Of a stretch of DNA of 64,000 nucleotides, positions 42,488-53,732 are shown in pieces (within the stretch, counting starts at the first letter, position 1; each line of letters begins with the position of its first letter). The stretch spans positions 372,001 to 436,000 of the forward strand of contig SAXG01000029.1 of the NCBI GenBank assembly GCA_012932865.1. The letters are read 5' to 3'. Under the pieces are notes generated by a model. It was not told the origin of the DNA. It saw only the letters and a program-made list of their open reading frames with translations, and ran no database searches. Position numbers and translations under genes: made by a program. Source of the DNA: Amylostereum areolatum. Taxonomy: Eukaryota; Basidiomycota; Agaricomycetes; Russulales; Stereaceae.

Positions 42488-45400
42488 CTAATGTCTCACT
42501 TTCGTCTTGCGTTTCTTTCGTCTTGTTGGTCTTCGTTCTCGCTGCGTTGCGTCGGTTTCGTCGCGATCAGTGGTTTCTGTGTTGGTATCTTTGATTGGCT
42601 GTGGTGGCAACTTCGGTGCCTTGGGGTTATTCCGATGGAACTCTGCGATCGCATCTTTTGATCCCTCTAGATTAGATGCTGGTTCCCATGTGTTACCGGA
42701 GTCTGGGTATCCTTTCCATTTTACGAAGTAATGTAGCGGTTCTGAATATCGTTTGTCTAATTTTGAGGCTACTATCGTTTCTAGTTCGTAGAGTTCTTCA
42801 TCGTTTACTAGTTCTGGAGGTGGTCTTTCGTAAGCTTCGCCGTATTGTTCTGTTTCTTTGAATGGAATCAACAATGCTGCGTGGAATACTGGATGTATTT
42901 TCCACTTCGTCGGTAGTTCTAGGCGATAGGTTACTGGTCCTATTACTTTTTCGATTTTGAATGGGCCGAATCGTTTCGGTGCTAGCTTGGTTTTCGGGTA
43001 TACCGTGTTAAGGTTTTTTCCGTCTAGCCATACTTGGTCGCCTTGTTTGAGTTGATCTCTTAGCGTGAACGTTTGATCATGCTGCATTTTCATCAATTTA
43101 GCAGCTATTTCCAGACTTGCTTCCGCGTTGTCCCATGCGTCCTTAAAGTTTTTTATTCTTTCTTCGGCCGTCGGTATTCGCGGATCGGTTGGTATTGCCG
43201 GATTGAAAACCGGTTGATACCCGTGTAGGAGTTCGAATGGGGAAGCTTTCGTAGCTGAATGTTGCCTTATGTTGTGTGCAAATTCTGCTTTTGGTAGGAG
43301 TTTCGCCCAATTCGTTTGATCTCCGTTGCAGAATGCTCGAAGATATTGTTCTAACTCTTGATTCACTCTTTCTGTTTCGCCATCTGTTTGGGGATGATAC
43401 GCTGTACTGAGCGACGAGATAACTCCGAGGCTTTCGCAGATGGATTGGAATACTTTGGATGCGAATTGAGGGCCTCTGTCCGATATCATTCTTTTCCATA
43501 GTCCAAATCGTCTGTAAACATTGTCGATCAGAAGATCAGCTGTTTCTTCTGCGTTGATCGTCTTTAGGCACGGCGTGAATACTGCGGTTTTGGTGAACCT
43601 GTCGACGACTACGTTGATCGAATCGAATCCGTTGGAGATCGGAAGATCTGTAATAAAATCTGATGTGATTGTTTCCCATGGTCGTTCTGGTATTTCCGTA
43701 GGTTGTAATGGATGTTTTGCCGGATGTGTGACATTCTTTGTTGACTGGCATACGGGACATCCTTGAACATAACCTTTTACGAAGGAAATCATCTTTGGCC
43801 ATCAAAAGTTTCTTTGTACCAGCTCCAGAGTTTTCATTTCGCCTGGATGTCCAATCGTTTCTAGATCATGATGCGACTTTAGGATCCTGCGTCTGAGTTC
43901 GAGATTCTGTGGCACATAGATCTTTCCTTTTCTGATGATCAGATCGTTCTCAAAGTTCCAATCTTCGATTCCTTTTGCGAGGGTGCGTGGTCCCGATCTT
44001 TTGATCGTGTCTAACGCCGTCCAAACTTCATCATCTAGGTGTGAGAAGTTTCTTAGTTCTTTGAGAAGTTCTTTGTCTCCGACTGCTTCGACTGTTCCTC
44101 TTCCGGTGGCTCTAGCCCTGAAAACCGAAGGGTGAAGCAGGATGCGGTCGTCGTTGTCTGGAATATCTTCCTTATGATCTGGTCTTCTAGAAAGTCCATC
44201 TGCCTTGTTTGTACTTCCTGGTTTGTGTACCAAGGTGTAGTCGAAACGGGACAGATACAAGCTCCATCGTGCTTGTCGTCGATTGAGTTTCTGAGCTGTT
44301 GTGAAATATTCTAGATTTTTGTGATCTGTCCAGATTTCGACTTTGTGGTTCGCTCCTTCTAGATAGTGTCGCCAGTGTTCTAAGGCTTTCACTACTCCTA
44401 AGAGTTCTTTGTCGTATATCTCGTAATTTTGTTCCGCGGGAGATAGTGATTTGGATAGGTACGCGACCGGATGCCATCTTTCGATCTCATCTGGCTGCGA
44501 TAGGATGGCTCCGTACGCAAAATCGGAGGCGTCACTCTCTATGCGGAATGGTTTGTTTTCATCGGGCATGATTAAGATTGGAGACGATGTGAATTCTCGT
44601 TTCAGTCTTTCGAAGGTGCGTTCACATTCGGCCGTCCAGTTCCATTCGTGGTCTTTCTTTGTGAGCTGGAATAGGGGTCTGGCGATCTTGGAATAGTCTT
44701 TGATGAAGCGTCGATAGAAATTTCCAAATCCGAGGAATGATTGGACTTCTTTTACTTTCCTCGGTGTGGGCCACTCGGCTAGCCCTTGGACTTTGACCGG
44801 ATCCATCTGTACCTTGTTGTGTGTGATTATCACGCCTAGGTACTCGATCGATGGTTGTTCGAAGAAGCACTTCTCCGGTTTGAGGAATAGATCGTTCCGT
44901 TCTAGAAGTTGGAGGGCTTCTTTCATCAGTTTTCTATGTTCGTCGAGTGTTTCTGTAAATATTAGTATGTCATCCATATAGACCACTACTTTTCCGGTGT
45001 CTATTAATTCTTTGAATAGTGCGTTCATCATTGCTTGGAATGTTGCGGGTGAGTTGGTTAGTCCGAAGAACATTACCATTGGTTCGAAAAGGCCTCTGTT
45101 TGTTTTGAACGCAGCTTTCCATTGATCTCCTTCTTTGATCCGAACATTGTTGTATCCCCATCGGAGATCGAGCTTTGAGAAGATCTTAGCGCCCTTTAAT
45201 TTGTCGATGAGATCTGAGATGAGCGGTATCGGGTATTCATTTTTGACCGTGATCGAGTTAAGATAGCGATAGTCCTGTACTGGTCGAAGAGATCCATCTT
45301 TCTTCTTGATAAAGAAGAAGGGCGATGATATCTCTGATTTTGATTCTCGGATGTACCCTTTTCGTAGATGCTCGTCTATGAATGTGTCCAGTTCCTTCCG

Positions 45401-46375
45401 TTCTGGTACCGTCATTGGGTACACTTTGCAATTTCGAGGTTTCCATCCTTCAGTCAGGTCTATCGCGTGATCCCAAGGTCTGCTGATTGGGAAGCGTTCC
45501 GACGCTTTCTTTTCGAATACCTTCTGATACTGTTTGTAACTAGACGGAATCATCTCATCGAGTGTCTTCTTCTTCTCTCCTATGGCCGCTCTTTCTGCGA
45601 GTTCTTGTGCCTTGGTTGCTCTTGCTGTTATCCAAATACCGGGTTCGTTTGCTTCTTTTGCAATCGGCACCGTTTCTACGTCAGTTTTTCCATGGAACGT
45701 TCTGACTATCCTGATATCGGCGAGATCGGAGTTGGATTCGGGGTCTTCTTGTTCTTCTATCGTTGCGTGATGGTTGATCTTCTGTTCTTCGAATGATTGT
45801 AGAGAGTGTTCGTCTTTTCCTTGGACGATCATTGTTTTACTGGTAGTGAAGCACGTACCTGGACATGTTTGTAGTGTAATCTGTCTCTTTCTCCAATCGA
45901 TATAAGGATTGTGTTTCTTGAGCCAAGGGGTTCCTAAGATTACTTCGTCTCCTCCCAGGGCTGTGACGAACAATCCTAAGTTTTCGCGGTGAATTTCCCC
46001 GTTGATCCCTTCCATCGTCATTGGAAGGTACACTTTCTGTTTGATCTCTCCTAGAGTGTTCCTAGATCCATCAACGTTATATATCGGTATTGGCTTCTTC
46101 AGTTGGATCAGATTCATCTTGTGTTTTCGTACGAAATCTGGATGGATCAGGGTGCTGCTTGCTCCGCTATCTAGCAGTGCCTTTGCGGCGGCTTTACGGA
46201 ACTTTCCATGAAACGTAACAGGTATATGAATTGATGGAGCGTGCGTTGCCCCATCTTGGTATGACCTTATATACACTGTTCTATTTACGTCATCTCCTGT
46301 TTCCTGCACAGAAGACCGATTTGAAAAGTTCATTGTCTGTGTCCTTTCAACAGCCGCGGTTGAAGGACGATTCAA
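42488..46375 (-). pseudogene. pol: Element C Pol with one TGA
   Basis: 1296 codons, equal in length to A. Protease (ALLDSGASSTLIH), RT with intact YMDDILIFT, RNase H (ESDASDFAYG), integrase zinc region, catalytic core (YHPQTDGETERVNQ) and chromodomain (YFVKWKGYPDSGNTWEP) are all present. The only obvious lesion is TGA at 43802-43804, where A has TGG within the zinc-binding block (RNF-W-WPK). It is entered from gag by the -1 site at 46375-46381. A single reversion or suppression would restore the frame, so the copy may have been active very recently. Confidence 0.9.
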
Positions 46376-47691
46376 AAACCCTGATTGTCTTTGAACATGT
46401 TGGCAGTGCGTGCGAACGTTTCACTGTCCATCTTGTTCACAAGCTTGGTGATCTGATCAATCGGGGATTCTTCCTCTGTTAAGTTCGTCGTTCGTGCATT
46501 GATCGTTGTTTGGGTACGTTTCTCTGGGCAGTTCCTGGAGATATGTCCTGGTTTCCGACAATAGAAGCACGATCCCGATTTCTGAAGTTCTGTACGTTCT
46601 TGCGGGGTAAGGCGTCTGAAGCTTCGGTTGTTGTTTACGGTCTGAGCGGCTCTGGCGGTAGTAACATTCCCTTTATTTCCGTTTCCTCTTCGGAATGGGA
46701 CGTACGGCTGCGGTTTCTTGTATAGGAGGGTGAGATCACTCGTCGGGTTCATTGGTCTCGTATAATGTCGTTGGAATGCTTGAGCTTCTCGCCAGTTATT
46801 ATCGATGCGCAGTGCGAGTTCATACCATTCGTCGATATCGTTCGAGATGTGATCTCTCTTGAGAATCTCGACTACTATATCGTTGCGCAGTCCTCTCTTG
46901 AATTGGTCGATCAATGCTTTATGATCGTAACCGGCTTCCATAGCATAGTCTCTAAAGACCGTGATGTAATCTTTGGTTTCCATAGTGCCTTGTTCCAGGC
47001 GCTGTATGTTGAATCTAGCGTCTCTTCCGGGGTCTATTTCTCCAAAGGTTTCTAAGAAGTAGTCACGGAATCCCGTCCATGGAAGATACCTTTCTGGATC
47101 TATGCCGCGCTCTCGTGTCTTATCGATCTTGCTTATTAAGAGGGACGCCCAGTGAAGGGCGGGTCCATCTGTGAGATGCGAGAGTACAAAGGTTATCTTA
47201 CGCATGTTGGTTTTGTATGCGTTGGGGAATGCTATGAAGCGAAGTACGCATTGTTCAATGAATTTTGCTGCCTTCGCTCGGTCTCTTCCGTCGTACACTC
47301 CTAGCGCGTTCAGTTTGAATCCTTTGTCTTTGTCTTCGGGTTTAGATCCAATCGTTCCTGTTCCTCCTGGTGGTGAATGCCATGGTGGGTGTCTCGGTCC
47401 TTCCGGAAGATCTGCGGTTGCTCCTCTTCCGAATACATAGTCCTGAACCTTTTTTCCTTTCTCATTATCAGCTGATCGGTCAGAAGGCGATGATGGTTGC
47501 GGTGATGGTGCTTTCCATCCTATTGGTTCGCCTAAACCGAATCCTATGGGGAATCGAGCCTTATGTCCCGGTTTCGCGGGATCGGCTGGTGTTGGAGTTG
47601 CAGGCGTCTGGAGCGGTATACTAGTTTCTCCAGGGGGGACATTGCTAAGTGTGGCGGCGGGGTTGGGTATCGAGGTGGTAGCGTCTCCCAT
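46372..47691 (-). CDS. gag: Element C Gag
   Basis: 439 aa, the same length as in A. It has the capsid-like region and one knuckle CFYCRKPGHISRNC. It starts at the first ATG of the predicted transcript and ends directly after the slip heptamer GGGTTTT (minus strand 46381-46375). It appears intact. Confidence 0.9.
   Translation of the reverse strand: MGDATTSIPNPAATLSNVPPGETSIPLQTPATPTPADPAKPGHKARFPIGFGLGEPIGWKAPSPQPSSPSDRSADNEKGKKVQDYVFGRGATADLPEGPRHPPWHSPPGGTGTIGSKPEDKDKGFKLNALGVYDGRDRAKAAKFIEQCVLRFIAFPNAYKTNMRKITFVLSHLTDGPALHWASLLISKIDKTRERGIDPERYLPWTGFRDYFLETFGEIDPGRDARFNIQRLEQGTMETKDYITVFRDYAMEAGYDHKALIDQFKRGLRNDIVVEILKRDHISNDIDEWYELALRIDNNWREAQAFQRHYTRPMNPTSDLTLLYKKPQPYVPFRRGNGNKGNVTTARAAQTVNNNRSFRRLTPQERTELQKSGSCFYCRKPGHISRNCPEKRTQTTINARTTNLTEEESPIDQITKLVNKMDSETFARTANMFKDNQGF
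46375..46381 (-). promoter_or_regulatory. -1 frameshift site gag/pol, element C
   Basis: GGGTTTT followed by the gag TGA, identical to the site in A. Confidence 0.75.
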
Positions 47692-48498
47692 TGTCGTGAC
47701 GTTCTCTGGTCTTCCGAATAGATTTCCTTGTCTTCCTTTTCTGGTTTCGAAGATGTCTTTGTCTGATTTAATTGATGGAGATCTTGTTGATTCTTCTGTA
47801 TGTCTTTCCGTTTCTGCTGCGCTCGATGGGCTGCCTTCTCGACTTCTTCCGGAATCGGACTTAATTTGGGGGTTTGATACAGTTCTCTTAGGTTCTGGCG
47901 CGGTTTCTTCTGGAGGCTGTGTGCCTGCTGCGGGTTCTTGAGGATGCTGGAGTTCGGTTTGAGGGTTCTGTGGTTCGGTTGTCGTGTCGGCTGTGTCGGT
48001 ATCGGGATCAAATTCCCAGTAGTCCTTAATATTCCCGGTGTAAGGTTTCTCTTCGACTTTCTGTGCGTCCGGGTGTTTCCAGAGTTCTTCTGATGAGAGG
48101 GACCCGATATGAGGTCTTGAATAATCTGGGCGCTTCCAATGTGAGTTGTCGTAGGTTCCGTCTTCCTTTTCTCTTTTGGATCTATCTTTGAAGTATTCTG
48201 CTGCTGGGGGAAGGTTGTATCTGTATATGGGTGGGTTCCACTGGTATGCGTATGTCCCTTTGCTTTCTTTCGCAACTAGGGTTCCGTCGTAGTAAAAAAG
48301 GAGATGATAGGGGTCAAATGTCCAGCGATGATCTTCGTTTCCGTTAGGGAAGTCTCGACTGCAGTTTGATTGGAGTTGAGGGATCTCAAAATCTGATGGT
48401 CTTTTTTCAGCGGGTTGTTCCGCTGACTCCGTGGTGGGTGTTTCGTTTGACGCTCTGCGCCAAACTGTAGGGTGAGCTAGTGTAGAGGAGAGCTCGTT
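47692..48498 (-). CDS. Element C leader frame, open and ATG-free, in frame with gag
   Basis: 269 codons, the same length as in A, with no stop and no ATG in any frame from the inferred transcript start to the gag ATG. The protein-like block RWTFDPYHLLFYYDG matches A with conservative changes. This supports real coding of an N-terminal extension or a separate non-AUG product. Confidence 0.55.
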
Positions 48499-48502
48499 CT
48501 AG

Positions 48503-49052
48503 TGTTAAGGACGGTCCTTATCACGTGACAAGCGGCTCAGGCTACAGTACTCGTGTGGATGAGAGGTGGGATCAGGTGATCCAGACGTCTCGGCTTATAC
48601 GAAGTTAGAGGTCGATAAGCGAAGCAGTAAGTCTTCACAGAAGACTTAGGCGAGCTTTCGACTTAGTTACTTTATGCTCTCTTTAGTAGTGTTAAGAGGA
48701 GGTTCTATTTAGAACAGTCCTGTATTTACAAAGAGAACGAGCTGAGGAATAGCTCGTTCGTTGAGCCTCCTTTTATATGAAAGGAGATCAAGTAAATAAA
48801 TGTACATAAAGCAACGATCGTATCAAGTATCTACGGGGACGCGACTGTGGCACCGTCGTGGCTATGTTGTCGACATGTCGACGAACAGTGGCACTGCCGG
48901 AGCTGTGTTGTCGAGATGCCGACGAGCTGTGGCGCGGTCGTGGCTATATCGTCGGGACGGTTACGAGCTGGGGCACAGTCGTAATCCGTCGTTTAGCGAC
49001 GTCCTTCCGAATAAGGTAAGGGAAAATGAGATACCTTATTGGAGTTGTAACA
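48503..49052 (-). repeat. 5' LTR of element C
   Basis: 550 bp with the U3 repeats, a TATATAAAAGG-type box (about 48768-48778) and R hairpin. The self-primer complement (CT then AGAACGAGCT on the minus strand) follows it at 48500-48491. Confidence 0.93.
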
Positions 49053-50545
49053 CTGATCATCAGAAAAGGAAAGATCTATGTACCACAGAACCTCGAACTG
49101 CGACGCATGATCCTAAAATCACATCATGATCTCCAGACGATTGGACATCCAGGAGAAATGAAAACTCTAGAACTAGTACAAAGAAACTTCTGGTGGCCAA
49201 AAATGATTTCCTTCGTAAAAAGCTATGTCCAAGGATGTCCCGTATGCCAGTCAACAAAGAACATCACGCATCCGGCAAAACATCCACTACAACCTACGGA
49301 AATACCAGAACGACCATGGGAAACAATCACATCAGATTTCATTACAGATCTTCCGATCTCCAACGGATTCGATTCGATCAACGTAGTCGTCGACAGGTTC
49401 ACCAAAACCGCAGTATTCACGCCGTGCCTAAAGACGATCAACGCAGAAGAAACAGCTGATCTTCTGATCGACAATGTTTACAGATGATTTGGACTATGGA
49501 AAAGAATGATATCGGACAGAGGCCCTCAATTCGCATCCAAAGTATTCCAATCCATATGCGAAAGTCTCGGAGTTATCTCGTCGCTCAGTACAGCGTATCA
49601 TCCCCAAACGGATGGCGAAACAGAAAGAGTGAATCAAGAGTTAGAACAATATCTTCGAGCATTCTGCAACGGAGATCAAACGAATTGGGCAAAACTTCTA
49701 CCAAAAGCAGAATTTGCACACAATATAAGACAACATTCAGCTACGAAAGCTTCCCCATTTGAACTCCTACACGGGTATCAACCGGTTTTTAACCCGGCAA
49801 TACCAACCGATCCGCGAATACCGACAGCCGAAGAAAGAATAAAGAACTTTAAGGACGCATGGGACAACACAGAAGCAAGTCTGGAAATAGCTGCCAAATT
49901 AATGAAAATGCAGCATGATCAAACGTTCACACTGCGAGATCAACTCAAACAGGGTGACCAAGTATGGTTAGACGGGAAAAATCTTAACACGGTATACCCG
50001 AAAACTAAACTAGCACCAAAGCGATTTGGCCCATTCAAAATCAAAAAAGTAATAGGACCAGTAACCTATCGCTTAGAACTACCGGCGAAGTGGAAAATAC
50101 ATCCGGTATTTCACGCGGCACTATTAATTCCGTTCAAAGAAACAGAACAATATGGAGAAGCTTACGAAAAACCGCCTCCGGAACTAGTAAACGATGAAGA
50201 ACTCTATGAACTAGAAACAATAATAGCCTCAAAACTAGACAAACGATATTCCGAACCATTACATTATTTCGTAAAATGGAAAGGCTACCCAGACTCCGGT
50301 AACACATGGGAACCAGCATCTAATCTCAAAGGAGCAAAAGATGCGATCGCAGAGTTCCACCGGAATAACCCGAAGGCACCGAGGTTGCCACCACAGCCAA
50401 TCAAAGAGACCAACGAAGAATATACTGATATCGACGAGATCACTGTAACGCAACAAGAACAAAGGCCAACACGACGAAAGAAACGCAAGACGGAAATAAA
50501 ACACTGATGAAACTCATTCAGGCGAATGCACTGCCAACAGAGAGG

Positions 50546-50556
50546 GGATAAAAACC
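50546..50556 (+). promoter_or_regulatory. TATA-like box before the element A accessory module
   Basis: GGATAAAAACC lies 28-38 nt upstream of the first accessory ATG (50584). The same box is at about 42433-42443 (minus) in C. Confidence 0.45.
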
Positions 50557-50583
50557 CTATGGGTTCAACGAGACAGAGCACCA

Positions 50584-52544
50584 ATGTCCACCACCCCAAA
50601 CGCAGCCGACACCTCTTCCACCAATCCAATCGTCACTCCCAGCAATGTCGACCGCCTCCGTTTCATTTGCAACAAAGTACACCACACCCAGCAGGAATGA
50701 ACCCTCTGCAGAGACTGCTTCATCACTCGATCCGCAACTATCCTCGCAATTAAGTCGGCATCTCCTCCGTCTAGGTCAGGACCAGACGGAAGAACAAGGG
50801 GTAAGCCGCTTAGAAGCACACAGAAGAACCCCAACTGAAGCACCTGGATTCCTCACAGGTGCTAATGCAATCCCCGTTGCCCGGAGCAACAGAAGTCCAA
50901 ACGCCCGATTCCCCGATGCTAGAAAGTCAGATAGCCCACATGATAGCCGGAGTAGCTCTCGAGCAGGCCAGGGAGCGGATCAGCGAACTCAGGCAGGAGT
51001 CAGCTGACATCCAGAGCATCTTGGGGAATCACATCAAGATGCTTGACGAGGAGTTTCTTCAGCTAGACTCGAGGTACCTAATGCTCTCGACCGAGATGGA
51101 GGAGAGAGAGGTCAAACTCCTTCGACGACTCCGGAAGCTAGCGCAGCAGCTATACTCAACGTCGCAGAGCTCCGAAAATTCCTTACTGAAGTCGGACTCA
51201 GAGTTAACTGGCTTAACTGGGAAAGACACACCTTCCGTGCCGCCTACGAAGGAGAAATCCTCCGAAGACGAATGGAAACTACTGGAGTTCCCCATATGTC
51301 TCCACGAGACGGCCCTGACATCGACCTTATCTTCCATGGACATCACATCTCCCCGGGCTATACTGTTCGACCCGATCCCATCACGACCACCCTCACCAGA
51401 TCCCCGTACCCTCCTAACGCCCCTCCGCGGCCCGTCACCGCTCATACTCCGCCAAGATCTATACCCATCCCCGGCCTCAACCACATTAACCCCATCCAGC
51501 CTCCCGTCGTTGGAAACGACATACCCGGAAAGTACACCAGACAGCCCCGTACTCCCCCAGACCCCAGACAGCCAACCAGAAGATTCCCAACGGAAAATCC
51601 GCGACGAGTACCTTGGGCACCTTCTTCACTGCCAGCGGTGCCTAGACCGCCAACTCCTTTCCCAACTTCTATTGACGACGCTCCCATGCCTTGGAACGGA
51701 AATCCCCCTGCTTATCCCTCCTTCCTACGCCCACACCCCGACCACACTAGTGATCCCATCGCCCAAGATCCCCGAGTCACCCCACAGCGACGTAAACATG
51801 AATCTGTCGACTCCGACGGAAGATCGCTCAAGCGGATCAGAGACGTCGACTTCCCCGATAAGTCGGGCGATGAGGAACTGCGACAAGATCCAGGAGATAA
51901 TCCAACAGATGAGGGAAATCCAAGCTCGCGGGAGACAGGAGCGCGAGTCAACGGACGAATCGGACAGCTCGGCGGAGGAATCGGACGATCCGACGGACGA
52001 CAAAGCGAAGGAAGTAGCCGAGAATCCCTCGGACTGGAAGAACGACGAGCCGACCACATGGACGCAGGAACAGTGGGACGCGATTCCTGTGAAGCCGCGG
52101 AAACACTGCTGGAAATGCGGCGAGCGAGGCCATCTCCGCCGAGACTGTCCCCGTCGCAAGAACGCTCCCCCTCACTTCCCCCGATCACGATCATGCCACC
52201 CTCTCCGACCACGGACTCCTCTTCCTCGCCCGAACCATCCGGATACCAGCTAAGGTCCAGGAACACTGATGTCCCACCCCCACCTCCGACGTACCGACGC
52301 TACCGCCCGCGCCCACAGACAGCTTCTGGGCTTCCTCACGCGACGTGAAAGCCTGACTCACGAAGCCGCCCAACACGCCACCGAACAGTGGCTGTACTGG
52401 GAGGACGCGGCACTCCGCACTCAGCGGGAACCTCCCTCGCGATTCAACCACTCTTGGCGCGTCGACGATCTCTTCTGGAAAGAAGAGGACTGGGACTTGC
52501 AAGAAGTGGAAGAGTCGAAGGTTCACTGGCCGGAGACTTGGTAA
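50584..52544 (+). pseudogene. Element A accessory ORF3 region, broken copy
   Basis: Homologue of 40388-42405. The first small frame (50584-50700) stops early. The zinc-knuckle frame runs 50859-52253 and, after a stop, 52269-52544 (CWKCGERGHLRRDC; C-terminus HWPETW). The overlapping frame is in two pieces, 50645-51007 and 51272-52348. Protein identity to C is visibly lower here than in Gag or Pol, so this module evolves faster. Codon use is C/G-rich, unlike the A-rich coding strand of gag-pol. Confidence 0.65.
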
Positions 52545-52958
52545 GCGCACGGACAATCTTTCACTCATCATACGCACTCGGACTGTTTCTCCCAGCATCA
52601 TTTACGTCCCCATCTCGTTCCTATCATCCCGCCCTTACGATTTCTCCTTACGATACTCCTCGGACTGATCACGGACTGCGCCCTCATTCGTACGCATATT
52701 TTCCTCGGACTTCTCTACGATACGGGTTCCTATCGCTTTGAGGAAGGCGAAGTGTCTGATATTCTCTCCCAGCGACGCGCTGGACGCATCGCTTACTTAT
52801 GACTCATGTCTAATTATGTACGAGTTTTTACTTACGATTCACGGCAATGATTACATCATTGCCCTTCCGCATCGCAAGCATAAAAGGAAAGCCACAAAGA
52901 CGATAATATCCTCAGACATCGTCTAACAAACCAATCCGCACCACCCAAACCAACCACT
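52545..52958 (+). promoter_or_regulatory. Element A region upstream of ORF4, inverted repeat and TATA
   Basis: Perfect inverted repeat GGCAATGAT-tac-ATCATTGCC at 52843-52863, then CATAAAAGG at 52879-52887, 72-80 nt before the ORF4 ATG. The pair is conserved in C. No protein frame is seen in the rest. Confidence 0.5.
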
Positions 52959-53342
52959 ATGTCTTCTACCCTCGCCTCCTCTTCGCGCAACCTCTCCACC
53001 ACCGACCACACCCCTCCTACCACTCCTCCTCCTTCGCCCGTCCTCTCGCGCACTCCCACGCCCGACCCACAGGACGAAGAACTCCTTCGTCATCTCAAAC
53101 GAGTTATGGAACTCCTAAACCGTCCGGACGTCGCTCGCGCCATGAAGAGGCCGAGAAGCTTAGACGAAGAAGCTATGCAGGAGTCGAAGGGAAGATCTGG
53201 CATCAAGGGACTCTTCCGAAAGCGCGGGCCTCGGCTCAAGAGCCCGGATCACGCGACAACGGCGAGGATAGGGCATCGGTTAGGGGCTACTACGATAGAT
53301 GAGGAAGACCTAAAAGTAGTAGAAGCATTGTTAAAGCGATAG
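52959..53342 (+). CDS. Element A accessory ORF4, 127-aa protein
   Basis: Ser/Thr/Pro-rich start (MSSTLASSSRNLSTTDHTPP), then a charged helical part (DEELLRHLKRVMELLNRP, MKRPRSLDEEAMQESKG) ending VEALLKR. It is intact and clearly homologous to 39591-39977. No domain is recognised. The stop codon lies inside a 9-bp-stem hairpin (53337-53357). Confidence 0.6.
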   Translation: MSSTLASSSRNLSTTDHTPPTTPPPSPVLSRTPTPDPQDEELLRHLKRVMELLNRPDVARAMKRPRSLDEEAMQESKGRSGIKGLFRKRGPRLKSPDHATTARIGHRLGATTIDEEDLKVVEALLKR

Positions 53343-53357
53343 AATAGAATTCTATCG
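53337..53357 (+). terminator. Hairpin at the end of ORF4
   Basis: CGATAGAAT, 3-nt loop, ATTCTATCG. A matching hairpin with one wobble pair is at 39576-39596 in C. It could act in RNA processing between ORF4 and ORF5, but this is inference. Confidence 0.4.
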
Positions 53358-53374
53358 TTGAGGTCCGGGCAAGG

Positions 53375-53382
53375 ATATAAAG
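53375..53382 (+). promoter_or_regulatory. TATA-like box before ORF5 in element A
   Basis: ATATAAAG, 33-43 nt upstream of the tandem ATGs at 53415 and 53418. It is less well kept in C (ATAAGAAG). Confidence 0.4.
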
Positions 53383-53414
53383 AGTGAACATCAGAAAACG
53401 ACAAACCCAGGAGC

Positions 53415-53732
53415 ATGATGCAATCAACACAATCACCCGATCTATCGATGTTCAATACGCCCACTCCTCGCTGGCTCATCGCCGTCGTCAGCATCATCGT
53501 AGGACTTACGATCCTCACCTTCCTCGCATCAACCATATTCCTTCTCCAATGGCGAAGAGCGAGCGACCGACAACACGTTCAAGACATTCCTCTAGAACCA
53601 CTTCAATTCAGGAATCTACGGGACGTAGATTCTAGAGAGGGGGATAGTGTTACAACTCGTTCAAGGTACTTCATTTCCTATTGCCTTATTAGAAAGGACG
53701 TCGCTAAACAACGAGTTACGACTGTGCCCTAG
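53415..53732 (+). CDS. Element A accessory ORF5, small single-pass membrane protein
   Basis: 105 aa. A hydrophobic segment (about 20-44, WLIAVVSIIVGLTILTFLAS) is followed by QWRR. It then shares RDVDSREGDSVTT with C, where the polypurine tract is read. The last 28 residues lie in the LTR. Same position and topology as 39183-39515. Confidence 0.6.
   Translation: MMQSTQSPDLSMFNTPTPRWLIAVVSIIVGLTILTFLASTIFLLQWRRASDRQHVQDIPLEPLQFRNLRDVDSREGDSVTTRSRYFISYCLIRKDVAKQRVTTVP
53634..53647 (+). other. Polypurine tract of element A
   Basis: AGAGAGGGGGATAG directly precedes the 3' LTR and primes plus-strand synthesis in LTR elements. It lies inside the coding sequence of ORF5. Confidence 0.8.

Larger units (their letters stand above)
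38742..49052 (-). mobile_element. Gypsy chromovirus C, young copy nested in A
   Basis: 10,311 bp, flanked by the perfect duplication CTGAT (38737-38741 and 49053-49057) inside the pol gene of A. The two 550-bp LTRs appear to differ at only one base, so insertion was recent. It belongs to the same family as A, in opposite orientation, with all parts in the same order. Only one disabling change was noticed in gag-pol, a TGA at 43802-43804. Confidence 0.93.
36304..50507 (+). pseudogene. pol: Element A Pol, split by element C and inactivated
   Basis: Coding parts are 36304-38741 and 49058-50507, together 1296 codons, the same as in copy C. Order: protease (ALLDSGASSTLIH), RT, RNase H (ESDASDFAYG, NYEIYDKELLG), HHCC region, integrase (ITDLPISNG, ISDRGPQF, YHPQTDGETERVNQ) and a C-terminal chromodomain (YFVKWKGYPDSGNTWEP). 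Damage: the RT box reads YMDNILIFT instead of YMDD. CGA has become TGA at 49485-49487 in integrase. Element C sits after ENDLI. Frame residues beyond 38741 up to 38847 are LTR read-through. Confidence 0.9.
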
